Shown: positions 49,047 to 59,399 of the stretch, one piece after another
Numbering within the stretch: the stretch's first letter is position 1
How the letters are laid out: every line of letters begins with the position of its first letter
From: Bacteroidales bacterium
GTDB taxonomy: Bacteria; Bacteroidota; Bacteroidia; Bacteroidales; GWA2-32-17
Length of the DNA stretch: 64,000 nucleotides
Direction: 5' to 3'
Assembly (NCBI GenBank): GCA_026416095.1
Contig: JAOAFV010000017.1
Coordinates: 1-64,000, forward strand
The notes under the pieces: generated by a model
The model's input: only the letters and a program-made list of their open reading frames with translations
Database searches by the model: none
Told to the model about the DNA's origin: nothing
Program-made: the position numbers and the translations under genes

Positions 49047-50591
49047 CTAGTTTGTATTTTGTTCATTTATATCTTTTTCAAGATAATATAATAATTTTTC
49101 AATAAATCCATAATACCCAATAATTTGCTTATCTTTATCAAGCAAGAAAAAAGTTGGAGTAGCATATATGCCATATTTTTTTGAAATTTCGCCTTTCCAT
49201 CCTTTTAGTTCAGAATAATTAATCCAAGAAGAAAGATTGTTTTGTAAAACATAATTTTTCCAATCATAAAAATTTGTATCTAACGAAATAGCTACTACTT
49301 GAATAAACTTATTTGGATATTTAGCAATTGTTTCGTCTATAAGCTTTTTTGCGTGTGGTACTTCTTTTTTACAATGAAAACACCACGAACTCCAAAAAAC
49401 AATAATAATATAATCGGCAGGAATACTATATAAACTTAAAGATTCTTTTCCACCAGCTAACGACATTTCAAAATCGGGAGCAGAGCTACCTGGTATTATA
49501 TTTTTGTATATATTTGCTTTCCGATGAGCCCAGTCCCATTTGTTATTTTCTTTACCACATTCTGTAAAACTCGATGCAAGCCACTTATCGTAAACTTGGA
49601 CAAACATAGTTTTATCTTCATCCATATCTAACTTTTTTAAAGCATATCTTAATACCATCTCAAAATTTTGTTTATTTTTATTTATTTTAGCAAGGTAACT
49701 ATTAATTCCATTAACAATATCTTCTTTATCAAGATAAAGACCTGCAATATCTTTTTTATGATGGTGATGCAAAAAAACCCATTCTTCGAGTTTATCGATT
49801 AATACACTGCTAAATAAAAATATACTATCGTTAGGATCGAAATAATCCCAGAAATGCATACGTAATGTATCAAAACGTAAACCATCGGGAGTAGTGTAAT
49901 GAGGTACTTTTGGTCTATAGTATGCAAGCGCAATACGCTTTGCTGGTGAATCTGGCTTTTTTAGTAGCCCCTTAATAAAATTTTCCATCTTTTTGTAACG
50001 CTTTTCATATTCTTTAATTAATACTTTCGAAAATTCATCGCTATATGGAAACAAACGGGCCATTTCAAGCAACCAGCCATCGGCAATTTTAACTTTACGA
50101 TAATGGTTCAAAAAATCGTATAAAATCTTATTTTCATAGTTATATTCAACTTCACCACTATCCATTGAAAAATTATTCCATTGAGATGGTCGAAATGTTG
50201 TATTGAAAATTATATCTTTTTCTATATCTGTTTTCAGAGGAATTTCCTTTCTTGGTACCTTTAATGCATTATTACTCTGCGAAAATGTATTGTAAACTAT
50301 TAGGTCGGCAAATTGATTCCAATTAAATTGCAATCTTACAATAATTTTCTGAGGTAATTTAATATCATCGAACACGACTTTTTCACTAGCACTCTTTAAG
50401 TCGTATTTATAAAAGCCAAAAGCATCAGTATAAACAGAATCAATAAAAATTAAACTATCACCATAAACTATAAATAGGCTAAATGCTTTGTTATTAAAGT
50501 TTCTTATTTTACCCGATAAAACTTGCGAAATAGTTATTTTACAAAAAACAAACAAAATTAATACGCATACAAAACGCATAAAGCATTTCAT
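49047..50591 (-). CDS. Secreted thioredoxin-like (TlpA/AhpC-TSA) protein
   Basis: N-terminal signal sequence; C-terminal PGSSAPDFEMSLAGGKESLSLYSIPADYIIIVFWSSWCFHCKKEVPHAK (CxxC) and YATPTFFLLDKD. Confidence 0.9.
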   Translation of the reverse strand: MKCFMRFVCVLILFVFCKITISQVLSGKIRNFNNKAFSLFIVYGDSLIFIDSVYTDAFGFYKYDLKSASEKVVFDDIKLPQKIIVRLQFNWNQFADLIVYNTFSQSNNALKVPRKEIPLKTDIEKDIIFNTTFRPSQWNNFSMDSGEVEYNYENKILYDFLNHYRKVKIADGWLLEMARLFPYSDEFSKVLIKEYEKRYKKMENFIKGLLKKPDSPAKRIALAYYRPKVPHYTTPDGLRFDTLRMHFWDYFDPNDSIFLFSSVLIDKLEEWVFLHHHHKKDIAGLYLDKEDIVNGINSYLAKINKNKQNFEMVLRYALKKLDMDEDKTMFVQVYDKWLASSFTECGKENNKWDWAHRKANIYKNIIPGSSAPDFEMSLAGGKESLSLYSIPADYIIIVFWSSWCFHCKKEVPHAKKLIDETIAKYPNKFIQVVAISLDTNFYDWKNYVLQNNLSSWINYSELKGWKGEISKKYGIYATPTFFLLDKDKQIIGYYGFIEKLLYYLEKDINEQNTN

Positions 50592-51310
50592 GTTATTATA
50601 AACTCAAAGATACACAAAAATTTTAATTCAATGTAAATAAAAACAATTCAACAATAAAGGTAATCATTTTTATATACTTCCAATGAGTACTTAAATACAA
50701 AAGCCCATATTAAAGAAAACAGGAAAAGATCGAACTTTTAAGTCAATTCCTTTATAATGTTAATAATCGTCGCACTTCCTTTTTTAATATTAATTTTTTT
50801 ATAATGCTAATGAAGCTTCAATATGTAATAAATATCAAAATCTTTTATAATAAACTATTTTGCGAATACTACTGATATAACCTTAAAATTTGCCTTTTAG
50901 AGCTTCTAACTTTTTTACGATTACAAATTTCATATTAATTTTTATATTTAGTTGTTAATTACCATTGTAGATCAAAGAACGATAACATGTTTAAAGAAGA
51001 AATTTTAGTATTCTATTTACCTTGTGCACATATAAAACTTACAAAAACATTTAATTAAAGAAAAGCTTAAAAACAACGTATATATGGTTAAAAATTATAA
51101 TTTAAAAAAATTACTTATACTTTTCAAAAAATTACTATACAAGATTATATTAATCATATTAGTTAAACTTTTCTTTTTATAATTTTAATTTTACGGTATA
51201 ATTATGCTTAGTGATTAACTTAAAGATTTTAAATTTTTATTAGACCAAAAAATTAAAAATAAAAATTTCTAAAAAATAACTAAAAAATTTGTTTAATAAA
51301 AAAAATAATG

Positions 51311-51318
51311 TAACTTTG
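51311..51318 (+). promoter_or_regulatory. Putative Bacteroidota -7 element (TAACTTTG)
   Basis: TAnnTTTG 45 bp upstream of ATG 51363. Confidence 0.45.
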
Positions 51319-51362
51319 CATTGAAAAAACAACTTTTATAAAAGTTTGAAAATCAGTGAGTT

Positions 51363-51584
51363 ATGTATTGGACATTAGAATTAGCGTCAAAATTAGAAGA
51401 TGCCCCTTGGCCTGCAACAAAAGAAGAATTAATTGATTACGCTATTAGAACAGGGGCACCTGCTGAAGTAATAGAAAATCTTCAAGAACTTGAAGATGAT
51501 GGAGAAGTGTATGAAAGTATAGAAGACATTTGGCCAGATTATCCTACAAAAGAGGACTTTTTGTTTAACGAAGATGAATACTAA
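51363..51584 (+). CDS. DUF2795 domain protein
   Basis: MYWTLELASKLEDAPWPATKEELIDYAIRTGAPAEVIENLQELEDDGEVYESIEDIWPDYPTKEDFLFNEDEY. Confidence 0.85.
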   Translation: MYWTLELASKLEDAPWPATKEELIDYAIRTGAPAEVIENLQELEDDGEVYESIEDIWPDYPTKEDFLFNEDEY

Positions 51585-51591
51585 AAAGTAA

Positions 51592-52062
51592 ATGAGTAAT
51601 AGAAGTGTAAGAGAAATTTTTAGGAAAGAAGAAATTTATGAAGTCATTAACAATTGCGAAGTATGTTATGTAGGTTTTGTTGATGACAATAAGCCATATG
51701 TATTAGCATTTAATTTTGGGTTTGATACAGAGAATATCTATTTACATACATCCAAAACAGGTAAAAAATTAGATATAATCAAAAAGAACAATAATGTTTG
51801 TGTATTTTTCGACGCATTCCGTGAATTATTTGCTTACCACGAAGAAGTTGCATGCTCTTACAGAATGAAGTACAAAAGCGTAATAGCTTGGGGCAAAATG
51901 CATATTGTAGAAAATTATGATGAGAAAGTAAAAGCTTTAAATCTAATAATGCAAAAATACACTTCAAAAACATTTAACTTTTCTAAACCATCTATTGAAA
52001 ATGTTTGTGTTTTACGTATTAATATAGAACTAATAAAGGGAAGAAAGTTTGAATACTTATGA
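51592..52062 (+). CDS. Pyridoxamine 5'-phosphate oxidase-family protein (NimA-like)
   Basis: CEVCYVGFVDDNKPYVLAFNFGFDTENIYLHTSKTGKKLDIIKKNNNVCVFFD...YRMKYKSVIAWGKMHIVENYDEKVKALNLIMQKYT. Confidence 0.85.
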   Translation: MSNRSVREIFRKEEIYEVINNCEVCYVGFVDDNKPYVLAFNFGFDTENIYLHTSKTGKKLDIIKKNNNVCVFFDAFRELFAYHEEVACSYRMKYKSVIAWGKMHIVENYDEKVKALNLIMQKYTSKTFNFSKPSIENVCVLRINIELIKGRKFEYL

Positions 52063-52607
52063 TTCAGTATGAACAGCATACTTCGCTAAATTTAGATAAA
52101 TGGTTAAATGAACCTTACAATGGAAAGTTTATTTACACTTATCTTGGCAGTATTAATAGTAATGTAATAAGTGATTTTTTTAGTAAGCTTGAGAATAGCC
52201 TTAAAAACCATAAAATTGTTGACAAACCCAAAAGAGCCCTATATGTTGCAATAGAATTAACTCAAAATATATATCATCATGCACAAAAATTTGAAGAAAA
52301 AGAAAACTTTGGAGGTATAAAGGTTATTCACTTACCCAATGGAATTTTAATGGAATTTTTAAACTTAGTGAATAAAGATCAAGCAATGTTATTAAGCGAA
52401 AGAATTCAACAGTTGAATATTTTAACAAAAGAAGAACTAAAAAGACTTTACATGAAAATTCTAAGTAATTATGGATTTAATCGTCATGGAGGAGGTAATT
52501 TAGGATTAATAGATGTAACAAGAAAATTATTAACTAAGCTACATCCTGAATTTTATTTTGTTGAAAAAAATTTATATTTTTATTTGCTTAAAGTTTACTT
52601 AAATTAA
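52059..52607 (+). CDS. SiaB-family (DUF6272-like) protein kinase
   Basis: KPKRALYVAIELTQNIYHHAQ...GGIKVIHLPNGILMEFLNLV...GGGNLGLIDVTRK (degenerate GHKL N/G boxes), followed by SiaC-like gene. Confidence 0.78.
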   Translation: MIQYEQHTSLNLDKWLNEPYNGKFIYTYLGSINSNVISDFFSKLENSLKNHKIVDKPKRALYVAIELTQNIYHHAQKFEEKENFGGIKVIHLPNGILMEFLNLVNKDQAMLLSERIQQLNILTKEELKRLYMKILSNYGFNRHGGGNLGLIDVTRKLLTKLHPEFYFVEKNLYFYLLKVYLN

Positions 52608-52631
52608 CTATATTTGTAAAAAATTTTTGCT

Positions 52632-53012
52632 ATGGAAGTAATTAAAATAGAAAGCACACCTAAAACACCTGCGGTAAATTTTGATCCTAACGAAGGCATA
52701 ATAGAAATAAGGGGGCGTTCTATACCTGAAAATTCTATTGAATTTTACCGACCTCTTATCGAATGGATTGAAAAATATGCTGAAAACCCAAAACCTGAGA
52801 CAATTGTTAATGTTCAGTTTGAATATTTTAACACAAGTTCTTCAAAGTGTATTCTTGATATTTTTAAAAGAATTGAAAATATTCACAATGCTGGTCATAA
52901 AGTAATTGTTAATTGGTACTACGAAGAAGATGACGAAGATATGCTCGAAGCTGGCGAAGATTATCAAAGCATAATTAAAGTGCCTTTTAAAATGATTGAA
53001 GTACCAGCTTAA
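52632..53012 (+). CDS. SiaC-family (DUF1987) regulatory phosphoprotein
   Basis: STPKTPAVNFDPNEGIIEIRGRSIPENSIEFYRPLIEWIEKY...FEYFNTSSSKCILDIFKRIE (conserved TSSSK). Confidence 0.88.
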   Translation: MEVIKIESTPKTPAVNFDPNEGIIEIRGRSIPENSIEFYRPLIEWIEKYAENPKPETIVNVQFEYFNTSSSKCILDIFKRIENIHNAGHKVIVNWYYEEDDEDMLEAGEDYQSIIKVPFKMIEVPA

Positions 53013-53076
53013 AATTCAAACAATTTTATTGCTTTTTTTTAAGTTTTGAATAAATAAATACTTCCTAACTAAGTCC

Positions 53077-53103
53077 GATATCATGTAAACATTTTAAAAT
53101 TAG
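53077..53103. repeat. Direct repeat, copy 1
   Basis: GATATCATGTAAACATTTTAAAATTAG; one mismatch to the copy at 53140. Confidence 0.7.
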
Positions 53104-53139
53104 GTGAAGTCTATCAAAACCAAAATTTGCTCATCGCTT

Positions 53140-53166
53140 GATATCATGTAAACAATTTAAAATTAG
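53140..53166. repeat. Direct repeat, copy 2
   Basis: GATATCATGTAAACAATTTAAAATTAG, start-to-start spacing 63 bp. Confidence 0.7.
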
Positions 53167-53962
53167 TTATAAATTAAGTGTGTGTAGGTTTTTTTACGAA
53201 AAATTTTAATTATTTTTTAGTTTTTATATGTAAACTATTACAGTTTAATATACGAAATTTATTTTAATAGTATATATTCACTTTAGTGAAATCTCTTAAC
53301 ATTCTATAAGATCAACAAAAATTATAAATAAAACAAACGTAGCTAAATTTTAAATATAAAATCTAAATTTAAAATATCTAATATGTCGAAACAGTTCTAA
53401 TCTTATTGAAACTTTTGTTATCATTTGCTCAATTCAATTAACAGATAATATTAAATAATTGACCTTATTTTTGTTTCTCTCATGCAATATTTTAGATAAT
53501 ACACTTGTTCCATCATGCTGCCAACGTTTTTTTTTGAACAATGACCTTTAATAACTTTATAATTATAGTTTTAAATAACTAAAAATGTAATTTATAAAAT
53601 TTAGCCTGCAAAAACAACGGCTTTTTTTATACTTACAGAACTTTTAAATAAAATATTAAAAATGAGCATTTAGTTATAAGTCAGTTAAATTTCTAAATTA
53701 ATTTGAAATATAAATAAAACGATGTGATGAAAAAATTAATAGTAATTTAAATATTTTTAAGTGTCAAAACTAGCTGATATAAGCTTTTATTACCAATGTT
53801 TCTCTTACTTCTATTAATTTTTATAATCACTTTTCTCAGTTAATTCGATCTACAAAATTGTTGCCTATAATGGTGATTATCTTTATTAGTAGTATAAAAA
53901 ATGTATTGCAAAAGTTAACACTATAATTAATAAGAAAAATTCTTCCCTTCTATTGGAAATAA

Positions 53963-54001
53963 AAAAAGAGAAAACTAACAAAACAATTTTTATTCTCTCT
54001 T
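53963..54001 (-). terminator. Possible terminator downstream of the SprB-repeat gene
   Basis: On the minus strand AAGAGAGAA ... TTTTCTCTTTTTTT: short stem with long loop and T-tract. Confidence 0.35.
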
Positions 54002-54053
54002 GAATTATAATTCATTCCGTTAAAAAAAATTCGCCAATGGTGCGATGTCACTT

Positions 54054-57000
54054 TTACCTTATAATTGAAACTGTACCAGTGTAAGGTTTTTGATTATTGT
54101 GTAAATCTACAATAACAAAATACGATCCTATTGGTAGCTTTTTATTATTATAACAACCATCCCACTGATTATTAACATCACTATATTCTATTCCACTACC
54201 ATTAAACTTGAACAATAAATTACCCCATCGATCGTAAATTTCAATTGTAACTTCTTTAAACCTTTCAATTCCTTTAATAGCAAATTTATCGTTTTTATTA
54301 TCTCCATTTGGTGTAATAAAATTCGGAATAATAAAATCGATATCAAAATCTGCTTCAGCAATGGCTATACAACCTAAAGTGTCGGTAACTGTGACCGAAT
54401 AATGACCACTTGTAGTTATATATATGCTACTATCAACTTCTCCTGTCGACCAAATATAAGAATATGGCGAAAAGCCACCACTAACATTTACATTTGCTAT
54501 ATTGTTTTCATTATCAAAAGCTATTTGAGCAATAATTGATACAGAATTTAGAATCACAGTATCGCTATAAAGACATCCATTTTGATCTGTTATTGTAAAG
54601 TAATACATTCCTGCACTCAAGTTATTCACCTGAAAAGTTGAATCACCATTTGACCATATTATTTTATATGGAGAAGTACCACCGTTAGGCACAATAGAAA
54701 TAAAACCATCATTTAAACCTGCACAAATAAACGGAGTATAATCATCTATGTTTGCATGCAAGGCCGGAGGCTGAAGAACACTAACAGATGAGGTTGCTGT
54801 ACAATTGTTGGCATCGGTTATAGTTACTGTATATACTCCAGCAATAAGTTCTTGAATAGAATTTGTTGTTTCACCTGTGTTCCATAATATATTCAAAGGA
54901 GGTGTACCACCTGAAGCTAACACAAAGGCACTTCCATTATTGCCACCGTAACATGAAACAGGATTAGAAGAAGTAGTTACCACTAGTGGATTAGGTTCAG
55001 TAATTACAAAATTTCCAATTAATGTGCAGTTATTTTTATCTGTAACTGTTACACTATAATTACCTGCTACAAGATTTGAATTAATGTTGGAAGTGTTTCC
55101 ATTGTTCCATAAATATTGATATGGTTCAACTCCTCCAGTAACAATTATGTTAATAGAACCTGTATTATGGCCATGACACTTTACATCAATAGCAGTATAA
55201 TTAATATTTAAAGGTTGAGGTTGATTTATGGTTACTGAGGTCGCAGTAGCACAATTATTGGCGTCTGCAACATTTAAAACATAAACGCCTGCAGGTACAT
55301 TATTCAGATAATTTGTTGTATTACCATTGTTCCATAAATAAGAATATGGAGGTGTGCCACCATGAACATTAACAATTGCTGAACCATTAGATTGGCCAGC
55401 ACATGTCACATCGGTCACAGTAACCTCAAAAGATAAAGGAGATGGTTGAGTAACAGTTATAGTTGCACTTGCAGTACAATTATGACTATCTCTTACAGTT
55501 ACTGTGTAATTGCCAGCTGCAAGCATCTGCTGATTAGCACTCGATGACCCATGCTGCCATGTATATAAATAACCAGGAGTACCACCTGTAACATTTAAAG
55601 TAATTGACCCATTTGTCAAGCCATAGCATGTTACATTATTAACTGTATAATTTATAACAATTGGATTGGGTTGAGATACTGTTAATGAAACGATACTAGA
55701 ACAATTATTTTGATCGGTTACAGTTATGTAATAAGTTCCAGCAGAAAGAGTATCTATATATGATACAACGTTATTGAAACCTTGCCCATACACACCATTC
55801 GACCACTGGTAAGTTAATAATCCCGATCCTGAAGCAGTAAATGCTGCACTACCATTATGCTGTCCATAACAAGTAACATGCGATAAAACATTTGCCGTAA
55901 CTGTTGGTGCTCCTATATTACTTACATTTACCGACGATGTAATAGTACATCCTAAATTATCTGTTACTGTAACGTAATATGTACCTGCTCCTATGTTTTG
56001 TATTGTTTGTGAAGTTTGTCCGTTAGACCATAAGTAAGAATAAGGAGGTACTCCCCCACTTACAGTTACCGATGCACTTCCATTATTATTGCCACAAGAA
56101 GCATTATTAACCATAGTATTTATAATAAGTTTAGTAGGAAAAATTATTGATTGCGAATATGGTGGAGAAGCACATCCATTTTCCGTAACAGTTAAACTTA
56201 TATTGTAAGTATTACCAGCTACACCTGTTAAAATATGAGGGCCTTGTCCGGTACCTGGTGTTGCTGTTGCTCCACCAAAGTTCCATGTATACACGGCATT
56301 ACTACTTCCAGTACCAGTATACATCACAAATCCACTATCACCACTGCATGTTGGGTTATTAATTGTAAAGGTTGCTGTGGGTATATTATTAACATTAACA
56401 ATAATAGGAGTAGTGTGGCCAACACATTGAGGATTAAAATAAGCAACAAAGTAAGTTGTAGTATCATACAAAATTGGAGTTATATACGAAGAGCCTGTAT
56501 GTATGGGGTTAGTAGGTTGTGGAGTAGTATACCAATAAAAATTACCATATCCAGAAGGTTGTGATATTGTAACTGTTGCCGAATTGCCATCGCATATTGT
56601 TACATTTGGATCAACAGGTTTTGGCTCGCCCAAGATATATCCAAAAGGAGAATAATTAGACGGTAACTGTACAGAAATTGTACCATTATTTCCGCCACTT
56701 GCAGGTATTGTTGTTGTTAAAACGTACGACCAATTTGGAGTTGGGGTATAAGTTCCCCTTATCACTGAGATAATGCACTCATACATTGTAGAAATAAAAT
56801 CATACGACAAATTATAAGAAAACTGAACAGTGCCTTGCGGATTTCCAGCATCTGGTTGAATAAAAGTCCAATAATTTGAATAAAATGTGTTATTATTATT
56901 TATGCTATCCTGGTATACTAGTAAATTTGATGTACCAGTAGTATTTGTAAAATTGAAAGTTAACGGACGATATTTATTAACAATGCTATTTGATGTACCT

Positions 57001-58313
57001 ACAGGAAACACATAGGTTCCTGTTGTTATTGCTCTTTTAAACTTACCTGCAATAAAACTATTATTAGAGTAATCAGCTAAACTTGAAGAAGAGTTATTCG
57101 ATAAGTATAATTCATAAAAATTATTTCCATTGCGTGTATATACAATACCATTTGTTAAGTATAAATCATACGTTACTGTAACATTAGATCCGAGAAGCAC
57201 ACCTGCCCCTGTATTGTTTATTGTAAGTTTATATAAAGAATTATTTCCAGGTGAAAAAAGTTGCTTTTCGGTCAAACTTGTTCCATTTAATATAAGACGA
57301 CCTTGACTGGCAACAAAAGTCCCTGTAGAGTTTACTACAAAATTTTTACCAACATATAATTGCCTTACTCCATTTACATCCCAAGTGCCATTAATTACAG
57401 AAAAATTATTTAATACATAAATATTTCCAAGCGAATTATTTGGTCCTTCAATAGGAGAAACCTTTCCTTGCGATTTGTCTACTGTTAGGTTCCAAAAGGG
57501 ATTTTGTTGAGGGTTGGCTACATATATTGTCTGATTGTTAGGCTGACATGAGCTGTAATTATCATATTTAATTACTAAAGAGCTATATCCACAAACAAAG
57601 GTTCCTTTACTAACCCAATTACCATATAAATAAATAGTCTTATAACCGCCGTAAACTGTAGCTCCACTATTTATAACCACATGATTAAGATAGAAGCTAT
57701 AAGTACCTTTTAAAGAATCGATACCATCGAAAACTACTGTAGCATTAGGAAAGTTCATAGAATTCCTAGCAAAAACGCCATCTGCAATAAAATTTCCTTT
57801 AATAAAAGTTGTGTCTTGATGTAAACTTACACCTTTCCCGAGGTTATTATTTGTATTTGCAGAGCGTAAATGATAAAAAGTTGGCTTATTTCCCAACATT
57901 CTTTGAGCATCGTTTCCATTAAATGTTACAGTGCCCGTACCATGATTAAATGTTCCATATAAAATAAAATCGCCAGTTAATTGAATTGTACCTGAATTAA
58001 GATTTAGAGTCCCGTATATTTCCAAATTACCTCCTAATACAGTATTGCCAATAAGCGATAAAGTATGATCGCCAATATTTAACACACCACCACTGTTTAT
58101 TTTTAATTTATAAACGGTTGCATTTACATTTAAAGTAATATTAGCTCCACTAACTATAACAACCGAATCATTTGATGTTGGTATTACCCCTCCAACCCAT
58201 GACGAAGCAGAATTCCAATTGCCTGTTACAGCATTACTTACTATTGTTGCAGAAAAAACAATTTCATAACCTAATAACAATATAAATATTAATGAGATGC
58301 ATTTTATTTTCAT
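54054..58313 (-). CDS. Giant secreted SprB-repeat protein with CHU_C / type-B T9SS C-terminal domain
   Basis: Signal peptide; beta-helix-like N-terminal half; PKD-like middle; tandem SprB repeats; C-terminus FITPNGDNKNDKFAIKGIERFKEVTIEIYDRWGNLLFKF...WDGCYNNKKLPIGSYFVIVDLHNNQKPYTGTVSIIR. Confidence 0.92.
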   Translation of the reverse strand: MKIKCISLIFILLLGYEIVFSATIVSNAVTGNWNSASSWVGGVIPTSNDSVVIVSGANITLNVNATVYKLKINSGGVLNIGDHTLSLIGNTVLGGNLEIYGTLNLNSGTIQLTGDFILYGTFNHGTGTVTFNGNDAQRMLGNKPTFYHLRSANTNNNLGKGVSLHQDTTFIKGNFIADGVFARNSMNFPNATVVFDGIDSLKGTYSFYLNHVVINSGATVYGGYKTIYLYGNWVSKGTFVCGYSSLVIKYDNYSSCQPNNQTIYVANPQQNPFWNLTVDKSQGKVSPIEGPNNSLGNIYVLNNFSVINGTWDVNGVRQLYVGKNFVVNSTGTFVASQGRLILNGTSLTEKQLFSPGNNSLYKLTINNTGAGVLLGSNVTVTYDLYLTNGIVYTRNGNNFYELYLSNNSSSSLADYSNNSFIAGKFKRAITTGTYVFPVGTSNSIVNKYRPLTFNFTNTTGTSNLLVYQDSINNNNTFYSNYWTFIQPDAGNPQGTVQFSYNLSYDFISTMYECIISVIRGTYTPTPNWSYVLTTTIPASGGNNGTISVQLPSNYSPFGYILGEPKPVDPNVTICDGNSATVTISQPSGYGNFYWYTTPQPTNPIHTGSSYITPILYDTTTYFVAYFNPQCVGHTTPIIVNVNNIPTATFTINNPTCSGDSGFVMYTGTGSSNAVYTWNFGGATATPGTGQGPHILTGVAGNTYNISLTVTENGCASPPYSQSIIFPTKLIINTMVNNASCGNNNGSASVTVSGGVPPYSYLWSNGQTSQTIQNIGAGTYYVTVTDNLGCTITSSVNVSNIGAPTVTANVLSHVTCYGQHNGSAAFTASGSGLLTYQWSNGVYGQGFNNVVSYIDTLSAGTYYITVTDQNNCSSIVSLTVSQPNPIVINYTVNNVTCYGLTNGSITLNVTGGTPGYLYTWQHGSSSANQQMLAAGNYTVTVRDSHNCTASATITVTQPSPLSFEVTVTDVTCAGQSNGSAIVNVHGGTPPYSYLWNNGNTTNYLNNVPAGVYVLNVADANNCATATSVTINQPQPLNINYTAIDVKCHGHNTGSINIIVTGGVEPYQYLWNNGNTSNINSNLVAGNYSVTVTDKNNCTLIGNFVITEPNPLVVTTSSNPVSCYGGNNGSAFVLASGGTPPLNILWNTGETTNSIQELIAGVYTVTITDANNCTATSSVSVLQPPALHANIDDYTPFICAGLNDGFISIVPNGGTSPYKIIWSNGDSTFQVNNLSAGMYYFTITDQNGCLYSDTVILNSVSIIAQIAFDNENNIANVNVSGGFSPYSYIWSTGEVDSSIYITTSGHYSVTVTDTLGCIAIAEADFDIDFIIPNFITPNGDNKNDKFAIKGIERFKEVTIEIYDRWGNLLFKFNGSGIEYSDVNNQWDGCYNNKKLPIGSYFVIVDLHNNQKPYTGTVSIIR
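54480..56120 (-). repeat. Tandem SprB-type repeats (about 7 plus one degenerate) within the adhesin-like gene
   Basis: Repeated VxCxGxxNGSxxVxxxGGxPPYxYxWxNGxTxxxxxxLxAGxYxVTVTDxNxC at about 70-80 aa spacing. Confidence 0.85.
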
Positions 58314-58359
58314 ATTAAAAAATTTTTATTAAAAACTTAATTATAAATGCGGTTAGTAT

Positions 58360-59274
58360 TTACAATAAAGTAGATCCTTTCTGTTTACCCTCAAATACAT
58401 TAAATCCGACGAGTACTTCGTGACTACCTTTTGAATAATTATTGAGACTAGAAAATGTATAATCAAAAGCGTAGCCAACGTAAAATTTTTGATATTTAAC
58501 ACCAAGCATTATTATAAGGTCTTTACTTGTCCTATAAGATAAACCTCCCCAAAATTGATTATTATAAATAACTCTTGTATTTATGTCGATTTGCCAAGGA
58601 GTTCTGAAAGTTCCTTTAATTAACAATGAAGGTTCAACTTCTAAGGTTTCGGAAACAGGTATTTTATAACCACCAAATAAGTAATAATGCCTTATAAGTT
58701 GATTTTTCCCTAAGCTACTATCACTTACATTTAACTTCATTTGAATTATTTGAGTTGCAGATAAGCCAACGTTTAATTTTTCATTATAAAGATATGCACC
58801 AAAATCGGCATCTGGAACAAATTTTGTTGTTATCCCTTTATCTACTGTTGCATCATCGGCATCAATTAATACTGCATTACTCTTATCGAACTTAAACTGA
58901 AATGCTTTAAAAGCTAATCCAATACCCAATTTTGAATTTATTCCTTCTAATGGTAAATGATAAGCACAATTAGCTTGTAAGCCTGTTTCACTTATTGGAC
59001 CAAATTTATCGTTAAAAATAAAACCACCTACCCCTATGTTTTGATTAGTAAGTAAATAATGTGCGCTTAATACTTGTGTTGATGGTGCATCTTTTATACC
59101 TACCCACTGCTGGCGTATAGTTAATCGTATTGGGAAATAATCAACACTGCCTGTAATACCAGGATTTAGTAAAAAATTATTGAAAAGGTAAATTGAATAT
59201 AATGGAACTTGCTGACTTTTTAAAAATAAAAAACTAAAATTCGCTATAATAAATGTTATAAATAATCTTTTCAT
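58360..59274 (-). CDS. PorP/SprF-family type IX secretion membrane protein
   Basis: QQVPLYSIYLFNNFLLNPGITGSVDYFPIRLTIRQQWVGIKDAPSTQVLSAHYLL...GVGGFIFNDKFGPISETG. Confidence 0.92.
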   Translation of the reverse strand: MKRLFITFIIANFSFLFLKSQQVPLYSIYLFNNFLLNPGITGSVDYFPIRLTIRQQWVGIKDAPSTQVLSAHYLLTNQNIGVGGFIFNDKFGPISETGLQANCAYHLPLEGINSKLGIGLAFKAFQFKFDKSNAVLIDADDATVDKGITTKFVPDADFGAYLYNEKLNVGLSATQIIQMKLNVSDSSLGKNQLIRHYYLFGGYKIPVSETLEVEPSLLIKGTFRTPWQIDINTRVIYNNQFWGGLSYRTSKDLIIMLGVKYQKFYVGYAFDYTFSSLNNYSKGSHEVLVGFNVFEGKQKGSTLL

Positions 59275-59399
59275 ACTTAAATAATTTTATTGCAAAGTTA
59301 TATTAAAAATTATCAAATAAAAAAATTTTAAAGATTATTTTTTTTATACTTTTTCATTTAAACAATTATTTATTATATTATTTTGAACAATAAGTAATT

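Noticed and set aside
53077-53166. Possible minimal CRISPR (two 27-bp repeats with 36-bp gap)
   Set aside because: Only two units, imperfect, very AT-rich, no cas genes nearby.
54480-56120. Repeat array as a non-coding tandem repeat
   Set aside because: The periodicity is fully explained by SprB protein repeats in an open frame.
56235-56564. 109-aa forward ORF
   Set aside because: Antisense to the SprB-repeat gene; Cys/Thr/Ser-rich artefact of repeats.
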